This document shows, piece after piece, positions 24,037 to 35,716 of a stretch of DNA of 64,000 nucleotides. The notes below the pieces were generated by a model that did no database searches, had not been told where the DNA came from, and saw only the letters and a program-made list of their open reading frames with translations. Location of the stretch: NCBI RefSeq assembly GCF_947241705.1, contig NC_079264.1:1-64000 (forward strand), in the 5' to 3' direction. Each line of letters starts with the position of its first letter. Positions within the stretch are counted from its first letter, which is position 1. A program made the translations under genes and the position numbers. The DNA is from Saccharomyces mikatae IFO 1815. Lineage: Eukaryota > Ascomycota > Saccharomycetes > Saccharomycetales > Saccharomycetaceae.

Positions 24037-25806
24037 TCATTCAGATATGTAAATTCTGCCCTCCCATGGCTTCAATGTTCTGGAAGATGCATCAACTTCC
24101 TTCTTTGGATAGTTTCCAAACTCCAATTTAAACGAGGGGCTATCATTTGGAATCGTGAACTCTATACTATCAGAGCTAAAGTTCAAAGCAGCAAACAATT
24201 TCTTGTTGTCGTACTTCTTTGTGAAGCTGAAAAGCTTTTTGTTGTCCAAATCAATAAACTCAAAATCATAACCGTACACAGTAATGTCCTTGTGCGCCTT
24301 TCTGAATTTCAAGGCCTCCTTCCAGAAGTTCAAAACTGAGTTCGGATCCTTGGCTTCATCTTCGGCGTTGATGCCTTCTCTGAAAGACTCATTCAAGTAA
24401 AACCATGGCTTAGCATCCGGCCCGGAGAACCCTGCGTTCGGTTCTTCACCAGTCCATTGCATTGGGGTTCTGGCATGGTCTCTGGAAATAAGAGCAAGGG
24501 CTTCTAAAAACTTCTTCATCTCCTTTGAGTTCTCCCCGTGCTCTTCCTTAATCGCCTTGTAGTTGTTTTTGACTTCAACATCCTCGTACTTCTCAACCGG
24601 CCAGTTTTTGAAGTTAATTTGGCCTAGCTCTTGTCCTTGGTACACATACAGAGTACCGGTCAAAGCACTCAGCATCACAGACAGCAACTTGCCGGAAATG
24701 ACGCGGTTCTTTGGGGAATCGTCACCAAATCTCGTAATCGAACGAGGTTGGTCGTGGTTTTCGAGATAAATTGTTGACCAACAGTCAGTCCCGTTAACGT
24801 ATCTGAACAATTCAGCTAACGCAACCTTCCAATCCTTCAATTCAAATGGGATCAAATTTTGACGGAACTTGGGCGAAGTCCCAACATCAGTGTGGGAAAA
24901 GTTGAATAACTCACTAAGCTCGTGTCTTGAAGCACTAGTATACAACCTCTTGGCCTCGTCGGATGCATGCTGCATCTCTCCAACCGTCATAATCTCCCTA
25001 CCATCTTTGACTCTCTCTCTCATGAACTTGTTCATCTCTTGGTGGAACTCGTGAATACGTGGTCCGTTCATTGTGAAAGGGTCACTGGGTTGCCACATCG
25101 TGTTCTCGTCAATCACAGGCGCATCAGGCAAGCCTACAACCTTGGAGTACAAGCTCCCCACATCAATCCTAAAACCGTCGACACCATGGTCTAGCCAATA
25201 TCCAACAGCACTTTCGTAGATTGCCTTTCTGCAGTCTTCGTTTTCCCAATTAAGATCAGGTTGGGTGGAGCAGAATAAACGCAAGTAAAATTCTTGCGTC
25301 TTTTCGTCGAATGTCCACGCGGACCCACCGAAGTACGACCTCCAGTTGTTTGGAGGGATTGGCTTGCCTTCGGCGTCGAAACCCTTGGGAGGTCTCCAGA
25401 AGAACCAATCACGCTTTGGATTGGTCTTGGAAGATCTACTCTCCTTGAACCATTCGTGTTCGCTGGAACAGTGGTTGATCACCAAGTCGGTAATGAATTT
25501 CATACCTAGCTTGTGCGTCTTTTCAATCAAGGCAAAACAGTCCTCATTGGTACCGTAAGTTGGCCAGACCTTCTCGTAGTTGGCAATATCGTAGCCCATG
25601 TCGTCTTGTGGCGAGTCGTAGAATGGCGAGATCCAGATGGCATCGGCGCCAAGCTCTTTGATATACTCCAACTTGGACGCAATACCTTTCATGTCACCCC
25701 ACCCGTCGTTGTTGGAGTCCTTAAAACTTGCTGGGTAGATCTGGTAGACTGTGGCCTCTTTCCACCACTTGGGTTCTGTTTCTGGATGCGCGGAAGAAAT
25801 GGTCAT
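24037..25806 (-). CDS. IMA3: Isomaltase (oligo-1,6-glucosidase), IMA type
   Basis: A 589-residue GH13 alpha-glucosidase of the exact yeast IMA length, which hydrolyses alpha-1,6 links in isomaltose and palatinose in the cytosol. Catalytic residues are visible: nucleophile D215 in GFRIDVG, acid/base E277 in VGEMQHA, and D352 in LENHDQPR. Residues 216-218 are VGS and 279 is Gln, the isomaltase signature; maltases carry TAG at 216-218. The frame is whole. It is transcribed divergently from the HXT gene, as IMA3/HXT12 on IX-L and IMA2/HXT11 on XV-L. The name is by position. Confidence 0.93.
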   Translation of the reverse strand: MTISSAHPETEPKWWKEATVYQIYPASFKDSNNDGWGDMKGIASKLEYIKELGADAIWISPFYDSPQDDMGYDIANYEKVWPTYGTNEDCFALIEKTHKLGMKFITDLVINHCSSEHEWFKESRSSKTNPKRDWFFWRPPKGFDAEGKPIPPNNWRSYFGGSAWTFDEKTQEFYLRLFCSTQPDLNWENEDCRKAIYESAVGYWLDHGVDGFRIDVGSLYSKVVGLPDAPVIDENTMWQPSDPFTMNGPRIHEFHQEMNKFMRERVKDGREIMTVGEMQHASDEAKRLYTSASRHELSELFNFSHTDVGTSPKFRQNLIPFELKDWKVALAELFRYVNGTDCWSTIYLENHDQPRSITRFGDDSPKNRVISGKLLSVMLSALTGTLYVYQGQELGQINFKNWPVEKYEDVEVKNNYKAIKEEHGENSKEMKKFLEALALISRDHARTPMQWTGEEPNAGFSGPDAKPWFYLNESFREGINAEDEAKDPNSVLNFWKEALKFRKAHKDITVYGYDFEFIDLDNKKLFSFTKKYDNKKLFAALNFSSDSIEFTIPNDSPSFKLEFGNYPKKEVDASSRTLKPWEGRIYISE

Positions 25807-25938
25807 TGTACAATTGTTCTTTTGACTGTGAGAAAACTTTTAGTCTATGCTACTTTTCTGTCGGAAAAGCTTGTTGCCGTATATAGTTTGGTGACAAGAG
25901 ACGACATCATTTTCATTTCTTCCTGTGCGAATGCCTTC

Positions 25939-25946
25939 CTTATATA
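25939..25946 (-). promoter_or_regulatory. TATA box of the isomaltase gene
   Basis: TATATAAG on the minus strand, about 133 bp upstream of the IMA start codon. Confidence 0.5.
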
Positions 25947-26620
25947 TGTCTGTTGGCGTACCTGTTAGCATCCTGAAAATGAATAGAAGAGAGTGGACCA
26001 CAACATTTGGCAGTAGACCCACAGCGAGGGGTTCGGGAGATGTAAATACAACTGGGCAGCATGGCATGATGCGCTCTGCACCCCGACTTTTTTGTCACTT
26101 GGTCAACAATAGCAATATCATGCTATTCCTGGACCGTTCCCTTCCATGTACTTCCCCGCGGTCTTGCATATTCGTGGTCGCAAGACAAAGCACAAAGAGT
26201 GAGGTTCTCCTGCCCGGAACTCCGCAAAATATAACATAAGCATTTCTCCGCGGAATTACATAAGCATTTCTCCGAACGATATAGGTTTTCCGTCTCCTGC
26301 ATTTTACTGGCATTTCATGATTTTTTTTAGTTTTGCATTTGTTTCCCCTGAGAAAAAGAAAAAACAACTTCCGTTAACTATAAACTTTAAATGGGAACTG
26401 AGCAAAGTGTCTGCGGAAAATGAGACGTCGGATATTGTAGATGAACCCGCTGCCATTTCCACAAATAAACGCTGACCACACCAAGCAATGCATGCACTCA
26501 GCTATCGTCGTTTCAAGGTGGCACCTCAAGAAGATGGTGCACGCTTATGTCTTCACAAGCACACATACACATACACACATACTTTCTTTCCCTCTACCTT
26601 TCTATCCATATATCCTACAA

Positions 26621-26628
26621 TATAAAAG
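26621..26628 (+). promoter_or_regulatory. TATA box of the HXT gene
   Basis: TATAAAAG, about 128 bp upstream of the chosen HXT start codon. Confidence 0.55.
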
Positions 26629-26755
26629 CAAGGTGTATGATGTGACAGTTATGTAACTAATCGAAGAAACAGTTCTTTTTTCTCTTTAAAATGCTTAGAA
26701 AAGTAAAGTGCCACATAAATTAGCAACCAAACTCTTTTATTTTTTACTTCACATC

Positions 26756-28459
26756 ATGTCAGGTGCTAGTCATACATCCGCAAACGATCAATCCGCTGCC
26801 AATTCTAGTACCCATTCAGCAGTGAGCGCTCCGTCTATCAAGGCTGAGAATGGTGATTCTAAAAATTCTCTCGAAGCTGCCACGGGTGATCTACCTATTG
26901 ACCTGCCACAAAAGCCTCTCTCTGCATACACCACCGTTGCAATCCTGTGCCTAATGATCGCATTCGGCGGTTTCATCTTTGGCTGGGACACTGGTACCAT
27001 CTCCGGTTTCGTTAACTTGTCCGACTTCGTCAGAAGATTCGGCCAAAAGAACGGGAAAGGAGGCTACTATTTATCCAAGGTCAGAATGGGTTTGATTGTC
27101 TCAATATTTAACATCGGATGTGCTATAGGTGGGATTGTCTTGTCAAAAGTCGGCGATATTTATGGCCGTCGTATTGGTCTAATTACAGTCACCGCCATCT
27201 ATGTCGTAGGCATTCTGATCCAAATAACCTCGATAGACAAGTGGTACCAATACTTTATTGGAAGAATTATTTCTGGACTAGGAGTTGGGGGCATTGCCGT
27301 GCTCTCCCCGATGCTTATATCAGAGGTCTCCCCCAAACACATCAGAGGAACCCTTGTTCAACTGTACCAGCTTATGGGTACTATGGGCATTTTTCTGGGT
27401 TACTGCACCAACTACGGTACCAAAAACTATCATAACGCTACCCAATGGAGAGTCGGCCTCGGGCTTTGCTTTGCCTGGGCCACCTTCATGGTTAGTGGAA
27501 TGATGTTCGTTCCGGAATCACCACGTTACCTGATCGAAGTTGGTAAGGACGAGGAAGCCAAGCGTTCGTTGGCAAAGTCCAACAAAGTCTCAGTCGACGA
27601 CCCTGCCCTGCTCGCCGAATACGACACCATAAGAGCAGGCATTGAAATTGAAAAGCTCGCAGGTAATGCGTCATGGGGTGAACTGCTATCCACGAAAACA
27701 AAAGTTTTTCAACGTGTGCTCATGGGAGTAATGATCCAATCTCTGCAGCAATTGACAGGTGATAACTATTTCTTCTACTACGGTACAACCATTTTCAAGT
27801 CGGTCGGATTAAAGGACTCCTTCCAGACATCTATCATCATCGGGGTGGTCAACTTTTTCTCTTCATTCATAGCAGTGTACACTATTGAAAGGTTCGGACG
27901 TCGTACATGCCTATTGTGGGGCGCCGCCTCCATGCTGTGCTGCTTTACTGTGTTCGCCTCTGTCGGCGTTACAAAGCTGTGGCCTCAGGGAAGCAGCCAC
28001 CAGGATATTACTTCTCAGGGCGCTGGTAACTGTATGATCGTCTTTACCATGTTCTTCATTTTTTCGTTCGCCACCACTTGGGCAGGCGGCTGTTTTGTTA
28101 TAGTGTCAGAAACCTTCCCTCTTAGAGTCAAATCAAGGGGCATGGCGGTTGCAACAGCAGCAAACTGGATGTGGGGTTTCCTGATTAGTTTCTTCACGCC
28201 CTTTATCACCGGTGCAATTAACTTTTACTACGGTTACGTCTTCCTAGGCTGTCTAGTCTTCGCCTACTTCTATGTGTTTTTCTTTGTCCCAGAAACGAAA
28301 GGCCTGACGCTGGAAGAGGTCAACACAATGTGGATGGAGGGCATTCCACCATGGAAGTCTGCTTCATGGGTGCCACCAGAAAGAAGAACGGCAGACTACG
28401 ATGCAGATGCGATAGGTCATGATGATAGACCAATCTACAAAAGGTTCTTCTCCAGCTGA
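26756..28459 (+). CDS. HXT12: Hexose transporter, HXT11/HXT12 type
   Basis: A 12-helix sugar porter of the MFS that brings glucose and other hexoses across the plasma membrane. The ATG at 26756 gives 567 residues, the Hxt11 length, starting [13 protein letters not shown]. The frame is open upstream to 26708, but those 16 codons are not in the family. Sugar porter motifs are visible: GDIYGRRIG after helix 2, PESPRYL before the central loop, [13 protein letters not shown] in helix 7 and [10 protein letters not shown] after helix 12. It is near identical to Hxt11 as I remember it. The S288C HXT12 allele is described as a pseudogene, while this one is whole. The name is by position beside IMA and CSS1. 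Confidence 0.92.
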   Translation: MSGASHTSANDQSAANSSTHSAVSAPSIKAENGDSKNSLEAATGDLPIDLPQKPLSAYTTVAILCLMIAFGGFIFGWDTGTISGFVNLSDFVRRFGQKNGKGGYYLSKVRMGLIVSIFNIGCAIGGIVLSKVGDIYGRRIGLITVTAIYVVGILIQITSIDKWYQYFIGRIISGLGVGGIAVLSPMLISEVSPKHIRGTLVQLYQLMGTMGIFLGYCTNYGTKNYHNATQWRVGLGLCFAWATFMVSGMMFVPESPRYLIEVGKDEEAKRSLAKSNKVSVDDPALLAEYDTIRAGIEIEKLAGNASWGELLSTKTKVFQRVLMGVMIQSLQQLTGDNYFFYYGTTIFKSVGLKDSFQTSIIIGVVNFFSSFIAVYTIERFGRRTCLLWGAASMLCCFTVFASVGVTKLWPQGSSHQDITSQGAGNCMIVFTMFFIFSFATTWAGGCFVIVSETFPLRVKSRGMAVATAANWMWGFLISFFTPFITGAINFYYGYVFLGCLVFAYFYVFFFVPETKGLTLEEVNTMWMEGIPPWKSASWVPPERRTADYDADAIGHDDRPIYKRFFSS

Positions 28460-30011
28460 TCCTTCAAGTCCCTGGCAATTTCCAACAAAAATGCCTTTTC
28501 CTCCTAATTCTCTGCTATTTAAAATGTTTACTTTTGTACACTTTAACGCCTAATGAACGTTCTTTTATATTTCTAAAGTAGCTTTTGATGTAGCATTGTC
28601 AGCTGCAGTGCTTGCACGACTGCACATAATTATACGCATCGTACTACCGAACAAAATGACAATTTCACTTTACCAGAAATCTCATGACGTGAACCTTGCT
28701 TAATCTATAACACATAGTCGTTTTTCACAGATTGCGTGCTAAGATTATCACGATACTCCGTGAACCCTCACAGAAAAGATCAAAAATATAAAATACCATA
28801 CTACCATATATTTACTGCTGTCAGTGAAAGTTTACACATGTTTTCGTGCCGCTTTCCCAATGTAGCAAAAACCCAGCTTTATTTAGGCTGATAACTGCGT
28901 TACCACAAACTGCCGATATGGTTATCGCCTACACCTTCAGCTGACCTTTCGGTAACTGCATATACGCTAGAAAATAGGATCACAATGAAATGACTAACCA
29001 GCCAATTCTCACTGCAATCGCAGCATATGACCTATTCGGGTTGTTCGTTTCCGATGAGGACTTCTCATAGCTATATGACCATAATTAGCAATCAATCACG
29101 TGCTGTGAGTACTTCATTGGAGTACATCCCTCTTCTTTTTTTGGCTAGGCATCATCTGGAGAAAAATGAAAACTCAAAAATCACGCCATACTATTCAAAA
29201 TCCGCACCTACCACTATGGCCAAAGCCTGCTGATTGTAAACTTTAAATGCAGATTACCTGACTTAAAAATGCTTGTTATCTTAGCATATGCCAAATGAAA
29301 CCTCTTTCTGCATGCTATACTATGCTGGTTGCATAGTTCTTGTCAAAAGTAAAAACTCGTGCGTTGCAGAATTGTGCCTTCAGGACGCTGTCTTCTTGGT
29401 AAATATACTAACAAATCGGGTAGCTCCTACTTCTTAAGGTACATCGTTTCGTAATGAAATGTGAATCTCCGTTAAATACTTTCAGATTAGCTGTCTTGAC
29501 TGACAGGCCAGCCCGATAGAGAAAAGTTTTTGCCCACGAGACAACAAGCGAAAAGTCTATGAGATAAAGTTATGTTCATACAAAAGTCTTTAATATATCT
29601 CGAGTTATTTTTCTCAAGGAAAAATTTCTTCTATAAGTTGGAATAAAAGAAAGTGGCCCTAAATATTCGATGGTGGAAATGAAAACTTCACGAAAACCTT
29701 TGTGGGCATTTTTAATTCACGGTGATCTTTCATACTCTTTAATACCTACTTAATAGGTACAAGAAGGTTGGTTTATACCAAAACGCCTAAGATACGGCCA
29801 AAACTTTGCTTATTTCAGGAGAAAGTTCGGCTTGTCTCAAATCACATAGATGCAACTTTATTGGTAATATAAATTTGGTTTATTATGTTTACAGTTGCTC
29901 AAAGACAGTTTAAAAATAGAGAATTCAATTGCGTGCGCAAAACTACTTAAAGGATTACATTAAGTACATAGGAGAAACACTAGTTCTGCTTTAAGGGTGT
30001 GAGTTGTATCC
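28460..30011. other. Intergenic, HXT to CSS1 3' region
   Basis: About 1.55 kb between two convergent genes. A CACGTG E-box occurs at 29097-29102, but no gene start is near it. I see no gene, LTR or RNA. Confidence 0.55.
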
Positions 30012-32750
30012 TCAGTTAAAGAAAGCAAAAACGAAAAGACCAATCAAAGCACTCAAAGTGTTAGTGTTCAAACCTGCAGCGATACCTTCAGATTGGATGA
30101 TGATACCAGTGGAGGATTTAGGAGCGACGCTGGATTCAGAGAAAATGGAAATTGCGCTGGATGCGCCAGAAATAGTAGTGGTCAATGAGGTTGCCTTAGG
30201 AGCTTCAGAAGTGGTAGTGTAGGACTTTGGAGAAACAGTAGTTGCGGTGACGGCTGAAGTAACTTCAGGAACTTGGGAAGTGACGATCTTGACATCACAG
30301 CCATTGTCGTCACATTGAGTAACAGTAGCAGTGGTGTATGACTTTGGAGAAGCAGAAGTTGTAGAAGTTTCTTTAGGAGCTTCGGAGGTGACGGTCTTTA
30401 CATCACAGCCATTGTCGTCACATTGAGTAACAGTAGCGGTGGTGTATGACTTTGGAGAAGCAGAAGTTGTAGAAGTTTCTTTAGGAGCTTCGGAAGTGAC
30501 GGTCTTTACATCACACCCGTTGTCATCACAGTGAGTGACAGTGGCAGTAGTGTAGGACTTGGAGGAAACAGTGGTGGTAGTGGCCTCAGGAGCTTCGGAA
30601 GTGACAGTCTTTACATCACACCCGTTGTCATCGCAGTGAGTGACAGTGGTGGTGGTGTAGGACTTGGAGGAAACAGTAGTGGTAGTGGCTTTAGGAGCTT
30701 CAGAAGTAACGGTCTTTTCATTACAGCCGTTGTCATCGCAATGAGTGACAGTGACAGTGGTGTAGGACTTAGAAGAAACAGTTTCGGTTGTAGCGGTACC
30801 AGTTGATGTAATAACATGGCATTTAGTTTCATCACAAGAAGTGATTGTAGCCGTGGTATATGAACAGGGGACAGTTTTAGTAATAGTGTAGACGTTACCA
30901 TTAGTGTCAGTAGTCTTTGAACAGGAAACGACAACTGTGCTTGTGGCATCACCGTAGGTTAATGTTGTAGTGTAAATGGATGCGGAATTTGAGGTGGCCA
31001 CAGAGGAGGATACACCAGAGGTAACTGACGAAGCACCAGACGTGGTAGAAGTGGATGAAGATGTAGTACTAGAAGCAACGGCACCACCATAATTTAGGTA
31101 GTAGGCAGAGGCGCCTGCAAAGGTTCCTTCGGAGACGTTGAAGCTAGAACTAGTGAATCCAGTACCAATAGCAAAAGAGAATTGTCTGTTGCCCTGGGTT
31201 GCAGTCAAAACACCGGTAGCGCTATCGTAGGATAGGCTAGTGACGTCGGCGGTAATGGCAATTTGGTTTTTACCAGTGTAGCCAACAACAGGAATAGGAG
31301 TAGTGTTGCTTTCGGTAGGGTCAACGGCAAGAACACCTTCGCCCTTGAATACAACAGTTTGACCAGTGAAGGTGTCTGGGTAGTGTAGGTAAAGGTTGCC
31401 AGAGATTATGTTGACAGTACCTTTTCCGGAAACTGGTTCGACAATAACATAACTACTTCCATTTTCCAGATTTATTTCACCGTTGTTAACAGATCCTTCA
31501 TCTTCAGCTCTACGTTGCAATCCAGAGACAGAACCACCGTTGAGAATAGCGTTAGAGAAAGAGAAGGCACCGGTGTTAGAGTAAGGGGAGTAAGTAACTT
31601 CACCCTTACTGGATTCGGATAAGCTTAAAGCAATGTCACCGCTGTTTACAAAAGAGCTAGGAGTGAATGTGTAAGCGGAGGCAGAAGAAGCAGCAGGTTC
31701 TTCTGCGTTGAAGTTACCAGAGACTTCAAAATTTGGACCAGAAATGTCAAACTCAGTACCTGGGTAAGTTGGCTTGGACTTCTTTACATCCAAATCACCG
31801 TGGACTCTTAGGTCAGCTGAGAAGACATACTTATCACCGTCAAGCAGGGTCAATTTTGCACCAGCAGCAACTACAACACCTTCTGTTGCAATGACTGAGC
31901 CGGTAAGAGTGAGGTCACCTCTGATTGTAGTAGATGGCAAATAGATAGTACCATCGCTGGAAGAAATGGAGTCGGAGGCACTTGCACTAGCGCTAGAGGC
32001 TGAAGAGGTGATAGTGCTCATAGTAGCAGAAGTAGTAGACTTTGAGACATCTGAATTGGATGAGGTTGACTGTGCGCCAGAACTAGAGGCGCCAGAACCG
32101 GAGGAGGTTGATGGTGTAATAGATGCAGAACCTGAAGCGGATGAGGATGATTGAGAGACGGAGCCTGAAGAACCAGAGACTGAAGAGGCTGATTGAGAGA
32201 CTGAGCCTGAAGAACCAGAGACTGAAGAGGCTGATTGAGAGACTGAGCTTGAAGAACCAGAGGCTGATGAGGCTGATGAGGCTGATTGAGAGACTGAGCT
32301 TGAAGAACCAGAGGCTGATGAGGCTGATTGAGAGACTGAGCTTGCTGAACCGGAAGCAGATGAGGATGTTTGAGCTACAGAGCTTGAGACATCGGAGGCA
32401 GATGAGGATGTTTGAGCGATAGAGCTTGAGACATCGGAGGCAGATGAGGATGTTTGAGCGATAGAGCTTGAGACATCGGAGGCAGATGAGGATGTTTGAG
32501 CGATAGAGCTTGAGACATCGGAGGCAGATGAGGATGTTTGAGCGATAGAGCTTGAGACATCGGAGGCAGATGAGGATGTTTGAGCGATAGAACTACTGAT
32601 TGATACCGAACCAGATGCGCTTGAGCTTATAGCAGTGGACGAACTGTTACTTGAAATTGAGGTACTGTTGCTATAGTATTGACCCAAGGCACTCTGAGAG
32701 TAAAGGGCTAAAACCAACGCAGCTTGGAATTTATTAAAACGATTGAACAT
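30012..32750 (-). CDS. CSS1: Secreted Ser/Thr-rich wall protein, CSS1/HPF1 family
   Basis: A 912-residue cell-surface glycoprotein. It has a signal peptide (MFNRFNKFQAALVLALYSQS), a Ser/Ala-rich stalk with 14-residue tandem repeats of the type SSSIAQTSSSASDV, a globular Hyr1-like adhesin domain (about residues 265-560) with a conserved dibasic LQRR site, then cysteine repeats (SKSYTT-VTHCDDNGCDVKTVTSEAP) and a hydrophobic C-terminus suited to a GPI anchor. HPF1 and CSS1 proteins are mannoproteins; Hpf1 lowers wine haze. The gene lies between HXT and SDL1, the CSS1 (YIL169C) position. Repeat numbers vary among strains, so length differences from S288C are expected. A TATA box lies 133 bp upstream. 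Confidence 0.92.
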   Translation of the reverse strand: MFNRFNKFQAALVLALYSQSALGQYYSNSTSISSNSSSTAISSSASGSVSISSSIAQTSSSASDVSSSIAQTSSSASDVSSSIAQTSSSASDVSSSIAQTSSSASDVSSSIAQTSSSASDVSSSVAQTSSSASGSASSVSQSASSASGSSSSVSQSASSASSASGSSSSVSQSASSVSGSSGSVSQSASSVSGSSGSVSQSSSSASGSASITPSTSSGSGASSSGAQSTSSNSDVSKSTTSATMSTITSSASSASASASDSISSSDGTIYLPSTTIRGDLTLTGSVIATEGVVVAAGAKLTLLDGDKYVFSADLRVHGDLDVKKSKPTYPGTEFDISGPNFEVSGNFNAEEPAASSASAYTFTPSSFVNSGDIALSLSESSKGEVTYSPYSNTGAFSFSNAILNGGSVSGLQRRAEDEGSVNNGEINLENGSSYVIVEPVSGKGTVNIISGNLYLHYPDTFTGQTVVFKGEGVLAVDPTESNTTPIPVVGYTGKNQIAITADVTSLSYDSATGVLTATQGNRQFSFAIGTGFTSSSFNVSEGTFAGASAYYLNYGGAVASSTTSSSTSTTSGASSVTSGVSSSVATSNSASIYTTTLTYGDATSTVVVSCSKTTDTNGNVYTITKTVPCSYTTATITSCDETKCHVITSTGTATTETVSSKSYTTVTVTHCDDNGCNEKTVTSEAPKATTTTVSSKSYTTTTVTHCDDNGCDVKTVTSEAPEATTTTVSSKSYTTATVTHCDDNGCDVKTVTSEAPKETSTTSASPKSYTTATVTQCDDNGCDVKTVTSEAPKETSTTSASPKSYTTATVTQCDDNGCDVKIVTSQVPEVTSAVTATTVSPKSYTTTSEAPKATSLTTTISGASSAISIFSESSVAPKSSTGIIIQSEGIAAGLNTNTLSALIGLFVFAFFN
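30230..30790 (-). repeat. 105-108 bp cysteine-repeat array in CSS1
   Basis: Five to six head-to-tail units of 35-36 codons, each with KSYTT, V-T-x-CDDNGC and KTVTSEAP. Two units near 30310-30500 are nearly identical in DNA, which suggests recent unequal exchange or conversion. Confidence 0.85.
32345..32596 (-). repeat. 42-bp minisatellite in the CSS1 stalk
   Basis: Six tandem units of 42 bp encode SSSIAQTSSSASDV or close variants. The middle units look identical in DNA, as expected for a young, expanding array. Confidence 0.9.
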
Positions 32751-35716
32751 CTCTTTTAATTAGGCGAGATTTTACCAAAAAAGACGCAATGGTGATGTTT
32801 GGCTGTGCTAGCTATACGTAAAGTAAACCTCAAGTATGAACTGACACAGTCGAATCATCCTATAAACTAAGAAATCTGAACCCTTTTATATCATTTTTAG
32901 GTGCTTATCGTTACAATTATTCGCGACCTCCGAATATAGAACTACAGAAACGACTTTATAGTTAGGTCGATTTTTCGTAGGGGCGTTTCTTCGAAAGTAT
33001 TGGCAATGTCTCTAAAGGCTGTGCGCGCGCGTTTGGTAAGCAAGGGCACCGGGGTGGTAGATTATATGCAAAGACATATAGTTGCTGTGAATAGCAGCAC
33101 GATCACTTTAACATTATGAAAAAAACGTGCGGAAGACGACTAAACCCAAAAATACTATGACCTAAAGGCCTCATTAAACAAGAGTTAGGAGTACTGTGAG
33201 CGGTAACTCTATTTCTGTTCTGGAAAATTGTTATATTCTTTGTTTGCACACGAGCAATGGCAACAACCTCCTTTTACAATCGGCCATTTGAACTTAAAAA
33301 TCATGTACGATTTGGAAGCAGAGATGCCTCCTCACTTTCAAACAGCAGGAAAGTGGTGCTTGCCTTCTAATCGCGATTTTTTCCTCTTATGTCCCTGAGG
33401 GGCACGGCTGCCTGACTTTACTGCGACGCGAACGCGATTATTTCTCTGTTGAGAAGTGACTAAGAAAGTCCCTTGTAGAATCAAAGCCTACAAAAAGCCG
33501 CACCTTTCACGAGCTGCTTTCATAATCACAACAAAGTTACATGACTCCTCCTAAAACTTCCTTGGCGAAAAATTACAGTTTTCAACTACGGGACATTTCC
33601 CATTTTTTGTCCCAGAATATTTTGCCACCCAATTTACAAAAAGCTATTTATGTATAGACAATTATTTGATGCTTGAGATAATGCCGCGTTCGATTACCAA
33701 ATGAGGAAAAAAACACAATTTGTACCACCAATTTTCTAAAGTTGTCGCAAAAGAATGATATTCCTCTAGCGGGTTATCTAAACTAACTACTGAGGAGGTT
33801 CTGATCACTGACTACCTTGCCTGTCCTTTTAGTCGAGGCTTTTTTTTGGTTAAATTGGTCTTTTTTTTCTAGTTTAAAGTTATGAAAGCGACAAAGATTC
33901 AACTTATGTTTCTTCAGTAAACTTCTTCTGGTGAAATTAGAAGGGTGATGAGTTTTTCCCTTTAAGTTGATTCTCCAGTGAATTGCAAGCGACCCTGGTT
34001 ATGAGGGACATCTACCTCTTGGAACGAAATCTTGGTGTTATATGATGACCTCTCTTTTTGCTAATAGTCCGTGAGGTATGCGTTTTCCTGAAATCTTATC
34101 TTGAGAATAGGCAATTCTTGGCTTAATTTGGAATGCGTGATACTATTCGAGGACATCTTAATGTCGAACTATTTGAAAGCGAGATATTTGTGTGTTGTGT
34201 TAAGTGAAAAATTATTGCATGGATTATTTCCATTTTTCTTCTTAACAGAGCTATCTGACAATGTATTTTTACCTGTGGTCCACGCAGTTTTTCCCTCTTT
34301 ATAAAAAAATTCGTGAAATTGAGCTGATTTCATTTACAGGAAGAAAAATGAAAAAATACTGAGTGGGTACTACAGTCTGATATGTCGCGAACAGCAGGCG
34401 TGCGTCGTTTGGCCCTCCTTTACTTGGGGAGTACATTTGAGTGGTGTCCTTAAAAAGCTTATGTTGGGTACAAGGGTAGTACATTTTATGTCATCCGATG
34501 TTAAGATCTACCCACGTTTCCCTCAATCTTATTTTTATACGAAACGTTTCGTAGTCTTAAACTACAGGATGAAAATAAATTACAGTAGTGATGCTCTTTC
34601 ATGGCACTCTTCTTGTAGAATCACGTCGGGTGTCACGCTCAAAAGTTCCTATATACACTTGGGAAGTGAAAAGACCATATATTTGCTTGAATTAATATTT
34701 TATTGCGCCAAGAATATTGCTTTCGATGTTTTTCTTCCATGATTTATCGACAAATCAACTTATAGAGCAGGAAAGGATGGATACCAAAATATAATACTTG
34801 GAGACTACACTATTTTTTTATATTGAGATATTGTTTTGTTATACGTTTTTATAATGCAGACGTCACTATTTGCAGCCAAGTCCCAAGCTTTGACCTGCAA
34901 TTATCACAACACAGTAACAGAACAATCCTTTGTAATTTTTGGGCTGGTACGTATTTTGAGATTCTCAGCATGACAGATTTTAAAACAAGGAATCATGGAC
35001 AGAATTGGCGAACGATATACAATGTAAAACGCGGCCGATTATTCCACCGACCTTGCCACATAACTTACTGGTAGTTTCTTTAGCCTTAAAATTGCAGTTC
35101 AAGTATTTTAACTATAAACAGTTCTATTTTACTAGCGCCAAATTGCTTCATTTACACATTTGTCATATATATACATATTGCTCAATTTTATGAATGTTTT
35201 ATATGATACCCATTCTCATGTATCCATGACGGTGAGTTGATCAATTGTCAGAGTTTCAATGGAATGACATCTTGTAAGCGTTGGCATGCTGCACCGCAGC
35301 ACTCGCACGCCATAAATGAAACGAACAAAAGTTGATGTCACAAAATTTCAGACTTTTGTCGTCTTTAGATTTTCTCATTCAAGCGCACTTAGGTACTGAT
35401 GATACCTCCTCTTCGGTGTTTTCTCATTAACCCAACGGCATTATCCTTATCGCAATCAAAATTTCGAAAAGGGTACATCATTCTAATATTTGAAACGACA
35501 TGGTAAAATTTGGAAAATGCGAAGCAAATCAGCCGGAAATTTTCCTATACAGATACTTGTAAATGCACTTTTGGCCCCCCTTGGTCAAATATACCGATAA
35601 GGGCTCTTCGAGGAGAGAAAAGTACTTAAATAAGAGTTTTTGTAACACGGGAAATTGCTACGAAGGTGAATATAACTCGAAGACCACATTTTCAGAATCT
35701 TAAGGAAGAGGTTACG
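32751..35716. other. Large intergenic region before SDL1
   Basis: About 3 kb between divergent genes. The left part should hold the CSS1 promoter (TATA at 32883-32890). A GTGCGCGCGCG run occurs at 33020-33030. Short frames at 34101-35193 are unsupported. This appears to be the transition from exchanged subtelomeric DNA to the unique chromosome IX-L arm. Confidence 0.5.
32883..32890 (-). promoter_or_regulatory. TATA box of the CSS1-like gene
   Basis: TATAAAAG on the minus strand, 133 bp upstream of the start codon. Confidence 0.55.

Larger units (their letters stand above)
25807..26755. other. IMA/HXT divergent promoter region
   Basis: About 950 bp between two divergent sugar genes. It has one TATA-like box on each side (25939-25946 minus and 26621-26628 plus) and a short repeated word, CATAAGCATTTCTCCG, at 26236 and 26260. 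No other gene. Confidence 0.65.

Noticed and set aside
30531-32560. Long antisense frames within CSS1
   Set aside because: They are reading-frame shadows of the internal repeats and have repetitive, non-natural composition.
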